From positions 1,150,834-1,214,833 of the forward strand of contig JAUHZY010000001.1 in the NCBI GenBank assembly GCA_030425825.1: a DNA stretch of 64,000 nt. Reading direction: 5' to 3'. The notes under the pieces are model-generated. The model did not search any database. It was not told where the DNA came from and saw only the letters and a list, made by a program, of their open reading frames with translations. Made by a program: the position numbers and the translations under genes. The DNA comes from Alphaproteobacteria bacterium. Lineage in GTDB: Bacteria > Pseudomonadota > Alphaproteobacteria > JAUHZY01. Below, piece after piece: positions 45,250 to 62,835 of this stretch (position 1 is the first letter of the stretch; every line of letters begins with the position of its first letter).

Positions 45250-45714
45250 ATGCGTTGTCCTTTTTGTGGTCACTTAGACACCCAGGTTAAAGATTCTCGT
45301 CCAACAGAAGACAACTCTGCCATCCGTAGACGTCGCGCCTGTACAAATTGTGGCGCAAGATTTACAACCTTTGAACGCATCCAATTACGCGAGCTGACTG
45401 TCGTTAAACGTGACAGCAAACGTGAGCCTTTCGATCGTGACAAACTAGCACGTGCGCTTCATATTGCTTTGCGCAAGCGCCCTGTTGAGTCTGAGCGTAT
45501 TGAACGTGTTGCCAACGGTATTGTCCGCCAACTTGAAAATGCTGGTGAAAGTGAAATTCCATCAGAAGCAATTGGGCAAGCTGTTATGGACGCTTTAGAA
45601 ACCCTCGACAAAGTGGCTTATATTCGCTTTGCCTCTGTTTACAAAAACTTCCGTGAAGCCAGTGACTTTGGTGAGTTTGTCGACAGACTTGATGACGACG
45701 CCCCTAAAAAATAA
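45250..45714 (+). CDS. nrdR: Transcriptional repressor NrdR
   Basis: 154 residues: a four-cysteine zinc ribbon ([10 protein letters not shown] and [13 protein letters not shown]) followed by an ATP-cone (about 48-140, [20 protein letters not shown]). NrdR senses ATP/dATP and represses ribonucleotide reductase genes. No nrd gene is in the window. It is 29 bases after glyA and 36 before ribD. Confidence 0.97.
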   Translation: MRCPFCGHLDTQVKDSRPTEDNSAIRRRRACTNCGARFTTFERIQLRELTVVKRDSKREPFDRDKLARALHIALRKRPVESERIERVANGIVRQLENAGESEIPSEAIGQAVMDALETLDKVAYIRFASVYKNFREASDFGEFVDRLDDDAPKK

Positions 45715-45750
45715 TTTCTTTTTATTACTCTAAGCAGTATTGTTCACATC

Positions 45751-46803
45751 ATGATTGATGAACGATTTATGCATATTGCACTTATGCTGGCACGCCGTGG
45801 CCTAGGTACAGCCGCGCCCAACCCTTCTGTAGGATGCGTGATCGTCAAAAACAATCAAATCATTTCACAAGGTTGGACACAACCAGGTGGACGACCGCAT
45901 GCTGAAGCACACGCACTCTCAAAAACAAAAGACACAGAAAATGCAACGGCTTACGTTACTTTAGAGCCCTGTGCGCACACAGGAAAAACACCACCTTGTT
46001 GCGAAGCCCTTGTGAAGGCGGGTATTAAAAAAGTTGTTATTGGTTGTATGGACCCAGATCCACGCGTCAATGGCAAGGGTATGACATACTTGAAAGAAAA
46101 CAATATCGAAGTGATATCTAATGTCTTAGAGAAAGAATCTTACGAGATAAACCGTGGGTTCTTCTTGTCAGTACAGGAAAACAGACCTTTGGTAACGCTA
46201 AAGCTTGCAACGTCAAAAGACTTTAAAATTGCATGGCCAAATCATAATCCAAAATGGGTTACCAACAAGCAATCACGCTTGAAAGGGCACCTTTTACGCC
46301 ACACACATGATGCAATTCTGGTTGGCATTGGCACAGTGCTGGCTGATGACCCCCTATTAACATGCCGCTTACCTGGTCTGAAAAACCCAATACGTGTTGT
46401 GCTTGATACAGATGGAAAAATACCAGCAGACTCAAAACTTTTATCTAGTTTAAATGAAGCACCTGTATGGGTATTCTCAAAAAACCAAACACCCAATGTG
46501 AGAAGTTTTGAAACTGAAATCGGAGATTCAGGCCTTGACCTGCACGCTGTGCTGAACACACTTAGCAAACAAGGAATCACACGCCTACTTATTGAAGGCG
46601 GCGCAAGAGTGGCAGCATCATTTCTAGAAGCTGGACTGGTCGATCAAATTTATCACTTTCAAAGCGATGATATTATTGGAGAGAAAGGCATCAAGGCACT
46701 ACACAATAATAGCTTAGAAAAAATACTTTCACATGACTTTATGAGAAGAGAAGTGAAAAAAATTGAGAATAACCACCTCAATATTTATCAAAAACTTAAG
46801 TAA
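45751..46803 (+). CDS. ribD: Riboflavin biosynthesis bifunctional deaminase/reductase RibD
   Basis: 350 residues in two domains. The deaminase (1-145) has the zinc motif HAEAHAL and EPCAHTGKTPPCC; the reductase (146-350) has VTLKLATSKDFKI and RLLIEGGARVAASF. Together they carry out steps 2 and 3 of riboflavin synthesis from the GTP cyclohydrolase product. The nrdR-ribD order is widespread. The ribosome site is weak. ribE/ribBA are not next to it; xthA converges. Confidence 0.95.
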   Translation: MIDERFMHIALMLARRGLGTAAPNPSVGCVIVKNNQIISQGWTQPGGRPHAEAHALSKTKDTENATAYVTLEPCAHTGKTPPCCEALVKAGIKKVVIGCMDPDPRVNGKGMTYLKENNIEVISNVLEKESYEINRGFFLSVQENRPLVTLKLATSKDFKIAWPNHNPKWVTNKQSRLKGHLLRHTHDAILVGIGTVLADDPLLTCRLPGLKNPIRVVLDTDGKIPADSKLLSSLNEAPVWVFSKNQTPNVRSFETEIGDSGLDLHAVLNTLSKQGITRLLIEGGARVAASFLEAGLVDQIYHFQSDDIIGEKGIKALHNNSLEKILSHDFMRREVKKIENNHLNIYQKLK

Positions 46804-46864
46804 AACGACAAATTCTGGAAAAGAGTGCGATCTTCTTCGACAAATGACCCACCAAAGGAATCTA

Positions 46865-47683
46865 TTACACCTTCAAAAGAACACTTGCGGGAGCATGGTC
46901 TGAAGGCCTTTCCCAATCTCTTGCTTCTGATTTTACAGAGAACTTTTTCAACTTATCTTCCAAAGAAGGGGTTGCCCAAATATGGTCTAAGCGCCTTCCT
47001 CGATTTGACTTCTTCCAATCACGATTACGGTAACTCCACCAGGTATAGAGCTTTTCTTCCATTGGCGTGAAATGGCGCCCGACATCTATCCAATTAAGAG
47101 TTTCATATAAGCCTGTCATCCGTTCGATCTCAGGTGCGGTATGTGAAACTACATTTCTCAATTGCTTAGAAGACCAAACATCATGTTCAAAAGGCGCTAT
47201 GTTCAAATCTCCAACCAGAATAATTTTGTCATCTTGAGAACGCCCTTTGAAAAGAGCTGTCATTTCATCAACATAATCAAGCTTGCACGCGTATTTTGGA
47301 TTTACCTTAGGGTCAGGTTCATCACCGCCTGCGGGGACATAAAAGTTGTGCACTTCAATATCATTTTCCAACACAACAGAGACATGGCGCCCCTTAAGCT
47401 GTTGATCCTGTTCGTATGAATTTTCTGCACAAAACTGATAGCTATCAACAGCCTTAAAAGGTATTTTCGAAAGAATCGCAACCCCATTATATCCTTTGTG
47501 CCCTGCATAATGTAAATGATCATATCCCTTTGCACGAATATCAACCTCAGGGAAAGCTTCATTGGGACATTTCGTTTCTTGCAAACAAATCACATCAGGG
47601 TTTTCTTGGTCCATTAAGTCAAAGAGTTGCGGTAGACGCAGTCGAACCGAGTTAATATTCCATGTCGTAATGTTTAGAAACAT
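46865..47683 (-). CDS. xthA: Exodeoxyribonuclease III
   Basis: 272 residues of the ExoIII AP-endonuclease family. Active-site segments are TTWNINSVRLR, DVICLQETKCP (Glu), VGDLNIAPFEHDVW (Asp, Asn), RGRRLDHIW and the C-terminal SDHAPASVLL. It cleaves at abasic sites and degrades 3' ends. Its stop lies 61 bases from that of ribD, converging. Confidence 0.96.
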   Translation of the reverse strand: MFLNITTWNINSVRLRLPQLFDLMDQENPDVICLQETKCPNEAFPEVDIRAKGYDHLHYAGHKGYNGVAILSKIPFKAVDSYQFCAENSYEQDQQLKGRHVSVVLENDIEVHNFYVPAGGDEPDPKVNPKYACKLDYVDEMTALFKGRSQDDKIILVGDLNIAPFEHDVWSSKQLRNVVSHTAPEIERMTGLYETLNWIDVGRHFTPMEEKLYTWWSYRNRDWKKSNRGRRLDHIWATPSLEDKLKKFSVKSEARDWERPSDHAPASVLLKV

Positions 47684-47759
47684 TTTGTGATTTCCTTCAA
47701 AGGTCGAAAATAGGTAGTTTACTTAGTCAATGTTTGAATGTACAGGCAGGAGAATAAAA

Positions 47760-48434
47760 ATGCCCGAAATCACACTTTCTTCCCCTGATGGAGAGTTTTC
47801 AGCTTACTTAACTGGCGATACTGGACCAGGAATCGTACTGGCTCAAGAAATATTTGGCGTTAATGATGTCATGCGTGAAACAGCTGATCAATTCGCAAAA
47901 CAAGGCTATAAAGTTATTTGTCCTGACCTGTTCTGGCGACAAGAACCAGGAATCCAAATTACTGACAAAACAGAAAAAGACTGGGAAAAAGCATTCTCAC
48001 TTTATCAGGGGTTCGATGAAGATAAGGGGATAGAAGACTTAAAACTAGCCCTCAATTTCTTGCGCGATCAAGGATGTAAAAAAGTTGGCTCTGTCGGATA
48101 TTGCTTGGGAGGAAAACTGTCCTATTTAATGGCAACACGCAGCAATGCTGATTGTAATGTAAGTTATTATGGTGTTGGTATTGATGCCGCATTAAGTGAA
48201 GCAGATAACATTAAAAACCCACTCATTCTTCATATCGCAGAAGAAGATGGCTTTGTTGATAAGGCGGCACAAGAGAAAATCAAACAGTCTCTAACGTCTA
48301 ATCATATTACAATTCACTCTTATACAGGTGTTGACCATGCTTTCGCGCGGATTGAAGGGATAAATTTTGATGAAAAAGCAGCGCAGTCTGCCAATGAAAG
48401 AACATCTACTTTCTTTGAGGAGCACTTGAAATAA
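47760..48434 (+). CDS. Dienelactone hydrolase family protein
   Basis: 224 residues, alpha/beta hydrolase of the DLH type. The catalytic triad is visible as Cys in GSVGYCLGGKLSYL, Asp in EEDGFVDKAA and His in VDHAFAR. The real substrate of these proteins is often unknown. The ATG at 47760 has AGGAGAATAAAA upstream. Its stop overlaps the glmS ATG (TAATG), so it is translationally coupled to glmS. Confidence 0.92.
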   Translation: MPEITLSSPDGEFSAYLTGDTGPGIVLAQEIFGVNDVMRETADQFAKQGYKVICPDLFWRQEPGIQITDKTEKDWEKAFSLYQGFDEDKGIEDLKLALNFLRDQGCKKVGSVGYCLGGKLSYLMATRSNADCNVSYYGVGIDAALSEADNIKNPLILHIAEEDGFVDKAAQEKIKQSLTSNHITIHSYTGVDHAFARIEGINFDEKAAQSANERTSTFFEEHLK

Positions 48435-50260
48435 TGTGCGGTATTATTGGAATTCTTAGCCAAGAAAATGTTGTACCACGATTAATTGAAGGTCTAAGAC
48501 GGCTGGAGTATCGTGGGTATGATTCTGCAGGAATTGCGGTTATCAACAATGAAATTGACCGCCGACGTGCCGAAGGAAAATTGGTTAACCTTGAGAAGCT
48601 TTTAGAAAAAACACCTTTATCTGGTACGATTGGAATTGGCCACACACGTTGGGCCACACATGGTATGCCTAATGAAGCAAACGCACACCCACACGCAAAT
48701 GACAAAGTAGCTGTCGTACATAATGGCATTATCGAGAACTTTGCAGAACTTCGTACACAATTAGAAGCGAAAAAACACATCTTTAAAAGCGATACAGACA
48801 CAGAAGTTATTGTGCATCTCATGACAGCATTTCTCGATCAAGGCCTTACAAATGAAGACGCATTCAAAAAAACGATTGCAGAACTGAAAGGTGCTTTCGC
48901 CCTCGTCGTTTTAACGTCATCAGATAAAGAAAAAATGTTTTGCGCGCGCAAAGGGTCGCCTCTTGCTATTGGATATGGCGAAAGTGAAATGTTTATTGGC
49001 TCAGATGCACTTGCTTTGGCGCCCTTAACACAAAAGCTAACCTATCTAGAAGAAGGTGATATCGCAATTGTCGAACAGAATCATGTGCATATATTTGATG
49101 CCGATTCTAATACCGTAGAACGCCCCATAAAAAAAACAAGCTTCAGTGGTGCGATGATCGGTAAAGGTAACTATCGACACTTTATGCAAAAAGAGATTTT
49201 TGAGCAGCCCGTTGTTCTTGGTGATACATTTCACACCTTTTTTAATACACATGACAAATGTATTGCGATGCCTGACTTGAAACTTAATCTTACCAATATC
49301 CCCAAAGTGACAATACTTGCATGTGGGACATCATTTTATGCAGGCATGGTAGCAAAATACTGGCTGGAACAAGTTGCTGAAATTCCAACGGAAGTCGATA
49401 TCGCATCAGAATTCAGGTACCGCGCCCCTAAAATGCCTAAAGATGGCCTTGTTATTTGCATTTCCCAATCAGGGGAAACAGCAGACACGCTTGCAGCACT
49501 TCGGTATGCAAAAACACAAAATCAAAAAGTACTTAGTATTGTAAATGTTGCGGAAAGCACAATGACACGCGAAGCAGATGCGCACCTATTAACGCTGGCT
49601 GGACCTGAAATTGGCGTTGCATCAACAAAAGCATTCACAACACAACTGATGACCTTGGCATGCTTAACCGTGCACCTGGCAAGTATAAACAAAACGATTA
49701 CACAAGAAAAGTCTGACGAACTGACACAAGCCTTAGCGGAAGTTCCTGCGCTGAGTGTACAGGTTCTAGAAAAAGATGCCCAAATACTCGCGCTGGCAAA
49801 AAAGCGGCTAGAGCATGTAAAAGGTGCTTTATATCTGGGGCGTGGGTCCAATTATCCAATTGCAATGGAAGGGGCACTAAAGTTAAAAGAACTTGCATAC
49901 ACCCATGCAGAAGGATACGCGGCAGGAGAAATGAAACATGGTCCTATCGCATTGATTGATGAAAACCTACCTGTCATCGTGATTTCTCCAACAGGTATGC
50001 TGTTTGAAAAAATGATCTCTAACCTACAAGAAGTCAAAGCACGTGGCGGACAAATTATTTTACTGAGTGATAGTCACGGCCTTGAGATTGCAGGCAAAGA
50101 CCCCAACATATCAACACTAGAAATGCCGCATGTTCATTCTTTCGTCGCGCCTATTCTTTATGCGTTACCTGTCCAAATGCTCGCATATCATACAGCCGCC
50201 TTGAAAGGAACAGATGTAGATCAGCCAAGGAATTTGGCAAAATCTGTCACGGTTGAATAA
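48434..50260 (+). CDS. glmS: Glutamine-fructose-6-phosphate aminotransferase (isomerizing)
   Basis: 608 residues. The N-terminal glutaminase has Cys as residue 2 (MCGIIGIL) and GHTRWATHG; the C-terminal half has two SIS sugar-isomerase domains (LACGTSFYAGM, ISQSGETADTLAAL) and ends PRNLAKSVTVE. It makes glucosamine-6-phosphate for peptidoglycan and LPS. No glmS ribozyme or GlmZ-like target is seen in the 5' side, since the upstream gene overlaps. Confidence 0.97.
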   Translation: MCGIIGILSQENVVPRLIEGLRRLEYRGYDSAGIAVINNEIDRRRAEGKLVNLEKLLEKTPLSGTIGIGHTRWATHGMPNEANAHPHANDKVAVVHNGIIENFAELRTQLEAKKHIFKSDTDTEVIVHLMTAFLDQGLTNEDAFKKTIAELKGAFALVVLTSSDKEKMFCARKGSPLAIGYGESEMFIGSDALALAPLTQKLTYLEEGDIAIVEQNHVHIFDADSNTVERPIKKTSFSGAMIGKGNYRHFMQKEIFEQPVVLGDTFHTFFNTHDKCIAMPDLKLNLTNIPKVTILACGTSFYAGMVAKYWLEQVAEIPTEVDIASEFRYRAPKMPKDGLVICISQSGETADTLAALRYAKTQNQKVLSIVNVAESTMTREADAHLLTLAGPEIGVASTKAFTTQLMTLACLTVHLASINKTITQEKSDELTQALAEVPALSVQVLEKDAQILALAKKRLEHVKGALYLGRGSNYPIAMEGALKLKELAYTHAEGYAAGEMKHGPIALIDENLPVIVISPTGMLFEKMISNLQEVKARGGQIILLSDSHGLEIAGKDPNISTLEMPHVHSFVAPILYALPVQMLAYHTAALKGTDVDQPRNLAKSVTVE

Positions 50261-50307
50261 GAGAATTTGAACCAAAATCTATCAAATACAAAATTAAAGG
50301 AAATAAA

Positions 50308-51426
50308 GTGAAAATAAAAAACATGCTCAAACTGGCAGCCATCAGTTTCATAACCTTACTACCACTAAAAGGCATTGCTCAAGTTAAAGACTCACTATCT
50401 GCCGACAAAAAGAAATATCCACATATTGGTTATGACGCTAAAGTCGACATACGACCAGAAGTTTTTCTACAAAACAACGAAGCATTCTTTAATCCATGGG
50501 CAACCCTGTCACCAGGAGACCTAAACATTTCCTTTTCAAAAAGATCCAGCGTTAATTTAAAAGCTTTCTTGGGCCCAGAAACGCAAAGCCTAGACTCAAT
50601 CCCCAATATGCCGCGAACACAACACCAAGGCCAAGTCTCTCAAGTAAGTTTTGACTATAATGCTAAAAACTTCTTTTCAAGGATTGGCGTGTTGCCTGCT
50701 ACGGCCCAAAACACTCTTTATCCACCTATCAACACATCGCTCAATGCGTCTTTAATATCGCGACGCAACATTCCTATTAATCCTGCTTTAGAAGTAGGAC
50801 TTCAAGGTCAGAAACAAGGAAAAGAAGGGTGGGTTTACAAAATAAAAGCTTCAACAATGATGCACTCCAACCGTTTTCAATTACCAAGCTACAGCGGTAT
50901 AAGAAGACAATTCTCTGGACTGCAAAAGCGCAACGAAAGAGATGTTATAAAAGGCATGTCCTTCTCTAGTAAAGGCACGATAATATCGCAAGAGCAAGAT
51001 TTCAAACTTAACGGCTCTCTCACTCTAAACCTTACACAAAATGCTTTCAGACAAATTGGTATAGACGCTGCGGCATCAGGAAACATTCAATATACTTATA
51101 AAAAGTCTTCTGTCGAAGCTGGCGGGCAGCTCGTATATAATACACCTGATCTTGAGGGCTATTATATAGGTTCTAATTTATATCTTTTGATAAAAGACCT
51201 AGAAAAAAAGAGATCTTTGGGAGTGGCAAGACACCACATTACACATAATCGCATTGATAACTCCTTCGGGGAAGGACAAAACTATGTTGTCCGAATTGAT
51301 AAAGAGCTCTCTCAGAAAACAAGTGTTGGGGCCAATGCATCTATTAGCTTTTTTAAGCATGGAAATACAGATTATCATTCATCTCTTGCTGCAGGCATAA
51401 GCGCACAATATCACTTTAAAAGATAG
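50308..51426 (+). CDS. Unknown outer-membrane-like protein
   Basis: 372 residues beginning with GTG after AAAGGAAATAAA. Signal peptide 1-24 (PLKGIA before QVKDS). The remainder alternates short amphipathic beta strands with polar turns (NLKAFLGPETQ, GLQGQKQGKEGWVYKIKAS, QKTSVGANASISFFKHGN) and ends SLAAGISAQYHFKR, consistent with a beta barrel. It is basic. No family recognised. It lies between glmS and the convergent flgE. Confidence 0.65.
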   Translation: MKIKNMLKLAAISFITLLPLKGIAQVKDSLSADKKKYPHIGYDAKVDIRPEVFLQNNEAFFNPWATLSPGDLNISFSKRSSVNLKAFLGPETQSLDSIPNMPRTQHQGQVSQVSFDYNAKNFFSRIGVLPATAQNTLYPPINTSLNASLISRRNIPINPALEVGLQGQKQGKEGWVYKIKASTMMHSNRFQLPSYSGIRRQFSGLQKRNERDVIKGMSFSSKGTIISQEQDFKLNGSLTLNLTQNAFRQIGIDAAASGNIQYTYKKSSVEAGGQLVYNTPDLEGYYIGSNLYLLIKDLEKKRSLGVARHHITHNRIDNSFGEGQNYVVRIDKELSQKTSVGANASISFFKHGNTDYHSSLAAGISAQYHFKR

Positions 51427-51430
51427 AGGT

Positions 51431-52945
51431 TTATATACTTGTCACCTCTTCAAGCAACTGAGAAGCAACTGTCACGATTCTAGCGTTCGCACTGTATGCT
51501 CGCTGGATCACAATCATTTTCGTGAATTCGTCTGCTAGATCCACATTAGACCTCTCTATCGAATTCGATGTGAAAGTGCCAACGCCATTCTCACCTGCAT
51601 GTGTATAAAAAGCGTCACCAGAAAAAGAGGTTACTGTGTAGGCATTGCCGTGTGTTAATTGCAATCCGTCATAGTTTGAGAATTGTGCCATTGGAATTTT
51701 GTAATAAGCCTGAGACGTGCCATTATCATAATCGATATTAACAACGCCATCTCCATCAATACTTAGATCCTGCATCGTGCCAGCTGGCTTACCATCTTGG
51801 CTCAATTCTAGAACGTCAACATCATCTGTATCCCATGAAACAGTAGAGTTTTCTAAAGACCTTGTTTCTCCAAGATCTATTGTTATATTTTGTGTTGTTC
51901 CCGTTAGGTAAGAACCTGAATAAGTTAACTCAAAACTGAAATCAGCCGAGACGTTACCAGTACCCCCTGACAAAGGAGGTACACCACCATCATCATAATA
52001 TGAAAGCCCAATTGTGTTTGTGATAATACCACCAATCGATCTTGGTTCTCCAGGTTGGTTCTCTCTGAAACCAATAAGAGCATCCATCATATCCATTGGA
52101 CCATTGATAGCAGTCCCTGTTATAGGACTGATACCACGCACCGTCATTGTATTTCCTGGAATGGTGGAATCGAACATAACCGTCAAAGCATAAAAACCAA
52201 AGTTAGGATTCGAGTATGCAGCTGGGGCTCCTGCACGCGTGTCTGTGAAACGCGTCCAATACAAAGACATTGTGTGTTCACCTCCCAATGAATCATAGAA
52301 AACGATTTGATCTGGGCCAAAAACAGAATTATGCGCGGGATGATTCGGGTCGTCTAAAATTGCTTGAGGACTCGCCTCAGCAGCAATATCAACTCTCTCA
52401 ACAGGTGTTACATCAGAAGGAACAATAGCCTGATAATCAACTTGTGTTGTTGCTGTAGGAGATGAAACAAGACCCGTAACTCTTAATGGTTGAATTTGTG
52501 ATACGTTTTGTACATCGCCATTTGCATCTAAATTCCAGCCTTGCAGGTAATATCCATTTCCATTTTTTAGATACCCGTTTTCATCAATGCCGAAATCACC
52601 TGCACGCGTATAATAGAAGTTCTGTCCAAAAGAGGTCAAAGGAGTATTAGAAACCTCATCTGTCACAACAAACATCCCTGAACCCGTTACAGACATATGT
52701 GTTCCCACATCCGACTGCTCCTGAAGTCCTTGAGCGTTAATCCTATATTGAGGGGTGGTTACTGCTCCCCCTGCAGAATGAACTCGACCATTTGATGTCG
52801 TTACAAGCGTTTGAAAACGTGTGTCCACACGCTTGTAACCAACCGTTGTTACATTCGCAATATTGTCAGATATATGATTCAAAGAAGAACCTGTTCCCTT
52901 TAAACCAGACACACCTGTCGTTAATGCACCAAAAATACCAGTCAT
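51431..52945 (-). CDS. flgE: Flagellar hook protein FlgE
   Basis: 504 residues. N-terminal rod/hook motif SSLNHISDNIANVTTVGYKR (about 20-39) and C-terminal VDLADEFTKMIVIQRAYSANARI are the paired coiled-coil ends shared by flagellar axial proteins; the central part (FlgE D1/D2) holds GYYLQGWN and VDYQAIVPS. It forms the external hook and is secreted by the flagellar export system, with no signal peptide. No other flagellar gene is within the window. Its ribosome site is locked in a perfect hairpin (see next entry). Confidence 0.95.
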   Translation of the reverse strand: MTGIFGALTTGVSGLKGTGSSLNHISDNIANVTTVGYKRVDTRFQTLVTTSNGRVHSAGGAVTTPQYRINAQGLQEQSDVGTHMSVTGSGMFVVTDEVSNTPLTSFGQNFYYTRAGDFGIDENGYLKNGNGYYLQGWNLDANGDVQNVSQIQPLRVTGLVSSPTATTQVDYQAIVPSDVTPVERVDIAAEASPQAILDDPNHPAHNSVFGPDQIVFYDSLGGEHTMSLYWTRFTDTRAGAPAAYSNPNFGFYALTVMFDSTIPGNTMTVRGISPITGTAINGPMDMMDALIGFRENQPGEPRSIGGIITNTIGLSYYDDGGVPPLSGGTGNVSADFSFELTYSGSYLTGTTQNITIDLGETRSLENSTVSWDTDDVDVLELSQDGKPAGTMQDLSIDGDGVVNIDYDNGTSQAYYKIPMAQFSNYDGLQLTHGNAYTVTSFSGDAFYTHAGENGVGTFTSNSIERSNVDLADEFTKMIVIQRAYSANARIVTVASQLLEEVTSI

Positions 52946-52952
52946 AATAATA

Positions 52953-52976
52953 CTCCTTATTCTGAAGAATAAGGAG
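52953..52976 (-). promoter_or_regulatory. Hairpin sequestering the flgE ribosome binding site
   Basis: On the minus strand, CTCCTTATTC and GAATAAGGAG form a perfect 10-base-pair stem around a TTCA loop. The 3' arm contains AAGGAG, the Shine-Dalgarno site 7 bases before the flgE ATG at 52945, so the folded RNA would block translation. Release would need a protein, a small RNA or heat. No U run follows, so it is not a terminator. Confidence 0.7.
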
Positions 52977-53062
52977 GCAGCAAGTATGCCAAAAGTGTTT
53001 TTGAGGTTTTTTTAAGAAGACTTCAAAAGTAAAAATGAAAAGAAGTGTGTCTTATTTACATC

Positions 53063-53095
53063 AAAAAAAAGCCCCGATCACACCGTGACCGAGGC
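53063..53095 (-). terminator. Intrinsic terminator after rpoC
   Basis: On the minus strand a GC-rich stem (11 pairs, two of them G-U, arms at 53085-53095 and 53071-53081, 3-base loop) is followed by eight T. It begins 27 bases after the rpoC stop and separates the ribosomal/RNA polymerase transcript from flgE. Confidence 0.92.
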
Positions 53096-53121
53096 CTCTT
53101 ATTTTCAAGAAAATGTTTGAT

Positions 53122-61528
<8,407 letters not shown>

Positions 61529-61627
61529 CCTGATTAACCCTTAAATCCGTGAAATGAAGACCTATCGACCCCAAAGTAAACATCTTTATCGATGCTTTTT
61601 AATTTTTAAAATACAAAAAACACAAGA

Positions 61628-61653
61628 AAGGGAGCTTTATACAAAGCACCCTT
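61628..61653 (-). terminator. rplL-rpoB spacer hairpin (partial attenuator or processing site)
   Basis: Inverted arms AAGGG-A-GCTTT (61628-61638) and AAAGC-A-CCCTT (61643-61653) with one internal mismatch and a 4-base loop. A T6 run on the minus strand comes 7 bases later. The placement between rplL and rpoB matches the attenuator/RNase III site known in E. coli, which tunes polymerase relative to ribosomal protein output; activity here is inference. Confidence 0.55.
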
Positions 61654-61673
61654 CCTCGCAATAAATTGGAAAC

Positions 61674-62051
61674 TTAAGAAAGTTTCGCTGTAGCACCTGC
61701 TTCTTGAAGCTTCTTAACAAGCTCTTCAGCTTCAGCCTTAGCAACACCTTCTTTAAGTGTTTTAGGCGCGCCTTCAACCAAGTCTTTTGCTTCCTTAAGA
61801 CCAAGACCTGTGATACCACGAACCTCTTTAATGATCGCAATTTTCTTATCAGCTGGGAAAGCCTCAAGAACGATGTCAAACTCATCTTTCTCTTCAGCAG
61901 CAGCTTCACCACCAGCAGCGCCAGCAGCAGCAACAGCAACAGGAGCAGCAGCAGAAACGCCCCACTTTTCTTCCAACATTTTAGAAAGCTCTGCAGCTTC
62001 CAAAACAGTTAAAACTGATAATTCTTCTACAATTTTATCTAAATTAGCCAT
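61674..62051 (-). CDS. rplL: 50S ribosomal protein L7/L12
   Basis: 125 residues. N-terminal dimerisation helices ([20 protein letters not shown]), an Ala/Gly-rich hinge ([20 protein letters not shown]) and the C-terminal factor-binding domain ([33 protein letters not shown]). It binds L10 in several copies and recruits GTPase factors. AAGGA precedes the ATG. It follows rplJ by 70 bases. Confidence 0.98.
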   Translation of the reverse strand: MANLDKIVEELSVLTVLEAAELSKMLEEKWGVSAAAPVAVAAAGAAGGEAAAEEKDEFDIVLEAFPADKKIAIIKEVRGITGLGLKEAKDLVEGAPKTLKEGVAKAEAEELVKKLQEAGATAKLS

Positions 62052-62121
62052 TTTAAATTCCTTTTCTAACTTCTAATTTTTAAACAAATTTTGTTCAAGA
62101 GCTTGTAAATTTCCAAACAGA

Positions 62122-62634
62122 TTAACTGTTTGAAGATCCATAAGCACCGAAAACACGTGCCAATTGCCCCGCTGGAGCCTGAGTCACGCTGGCAATTTTC
62201 CCTGCAGGTGCTTGCAAAAGACCCACAATTTTGCCGCGCAGCTCGTCCAGTGAAGGAAGAGAGGCGAGTGCTTTCACTTGATTAACTTCTAGTACCTGGT
62301 CGTTATACCCAGCACACAAAACGACAAGTTTCTCGTTCTTTTTCGCGAAATCGACTGTTACCTTCGCAGCAGTCACGGGATCATTAGAATAAGCAATCGC
62401 CGTTGTTCCTGAAAAATAGGATTCCAACGCTTCATACTTTGTTCCTTTGAGAGCTAATTTCGTTAAACGATTCTTTGTCACTCGAAACTGAGCACCAGCT
62501 TCACGAACCTGCTCGCGAAGAGACGTCATCTCTTCTGCGTCAAGACCATTCTGCTGAGCAACGACAACAAGCTGAGCTTCTTGAAAAACTTGATTCAAGG
62601 ACTCAACAACTTCTATTTTTTGAGCTCGTTGCAC
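62122..62634 (-). CDS. rplJ: 50S ribosomal protein L10
   Basis: 170 residues, starting with GTG at 62634 and GGAG 7 bases before. The N-terminal globular domain contacts 23S rRNA (KIEVVESLNQVFQEAQLVVV, VREAGAQFRVTKNRLTKLAL); the C-terminal helix carries L7/L12 dimers. It is preceded by a structured 200-base leader, the usual site of L10(L12)4 autoregulation. Confidence 0.97.
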   Translation of the reverse strand: MQRAQKIEVVESLNQVFQEAQLVVVAQQNGLDAEEMTSLREQVREAGAQFRVTKNRLTKLALKGTKYEALESYFSGTTAIAYSNDPVTAAKVTVDFAKKNEKLVVLCAGYNDQVLEVNQVKALASLPSLDELRGKIVGLLQAPAGKIASVTQAPAGQLARVFGAYGSSNS

Positions 62635-62835
62635 TTTTTTTCTCCGAACAAAAGTTAAACCAATAAACCAATCTGCCCGTAGAAAAAAAATAAAACTTTT
62701 ATTTTCTTTCTTCGTCTCATGCGGGCCATATATTTAAACCATTCACCCCTAAAGGCTTCAAGCACCCACAATCTCGGACAGCAAACAGTTAAGAGTTACC
62801 CCTTAACCGATATCGACCCGAAAGCCGATATTCCG
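62635..62835 (-). promoter_or_regulatory. Structured leader of rplJL (candidate L10 autoregulatory site)
   Basis: A 200-base untranslated stretch between rplA and rplJ. On the plus strand, GCCCG (62675-62679) and CGGGC (62722-62726) close a stem around an A/T hairpin with arms AAAATAAAA (62687-62695) and TTTTATTTT (62697-62705). GTTAAG/CTTAAC (62788-62807) adds another. Position matches the L10 leader RNA that binds L10-L12; match to the consensus was not computed. Confidence 0.5.

Noticed and set aside
48300-48440. glmS ribozyme or riboswitch
   Set aside because: The glmS ATG overlaps the stop codon of the upstream hydrolase gene, leaving no leader for such an element.
52977-53062. Sigma-54 promoter upstream of flgE
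   Set aside because: A GG...GC pattern (TTGGCATACTTGC) is present but the spacing between GG and GC is 7 rather than 10 bases.
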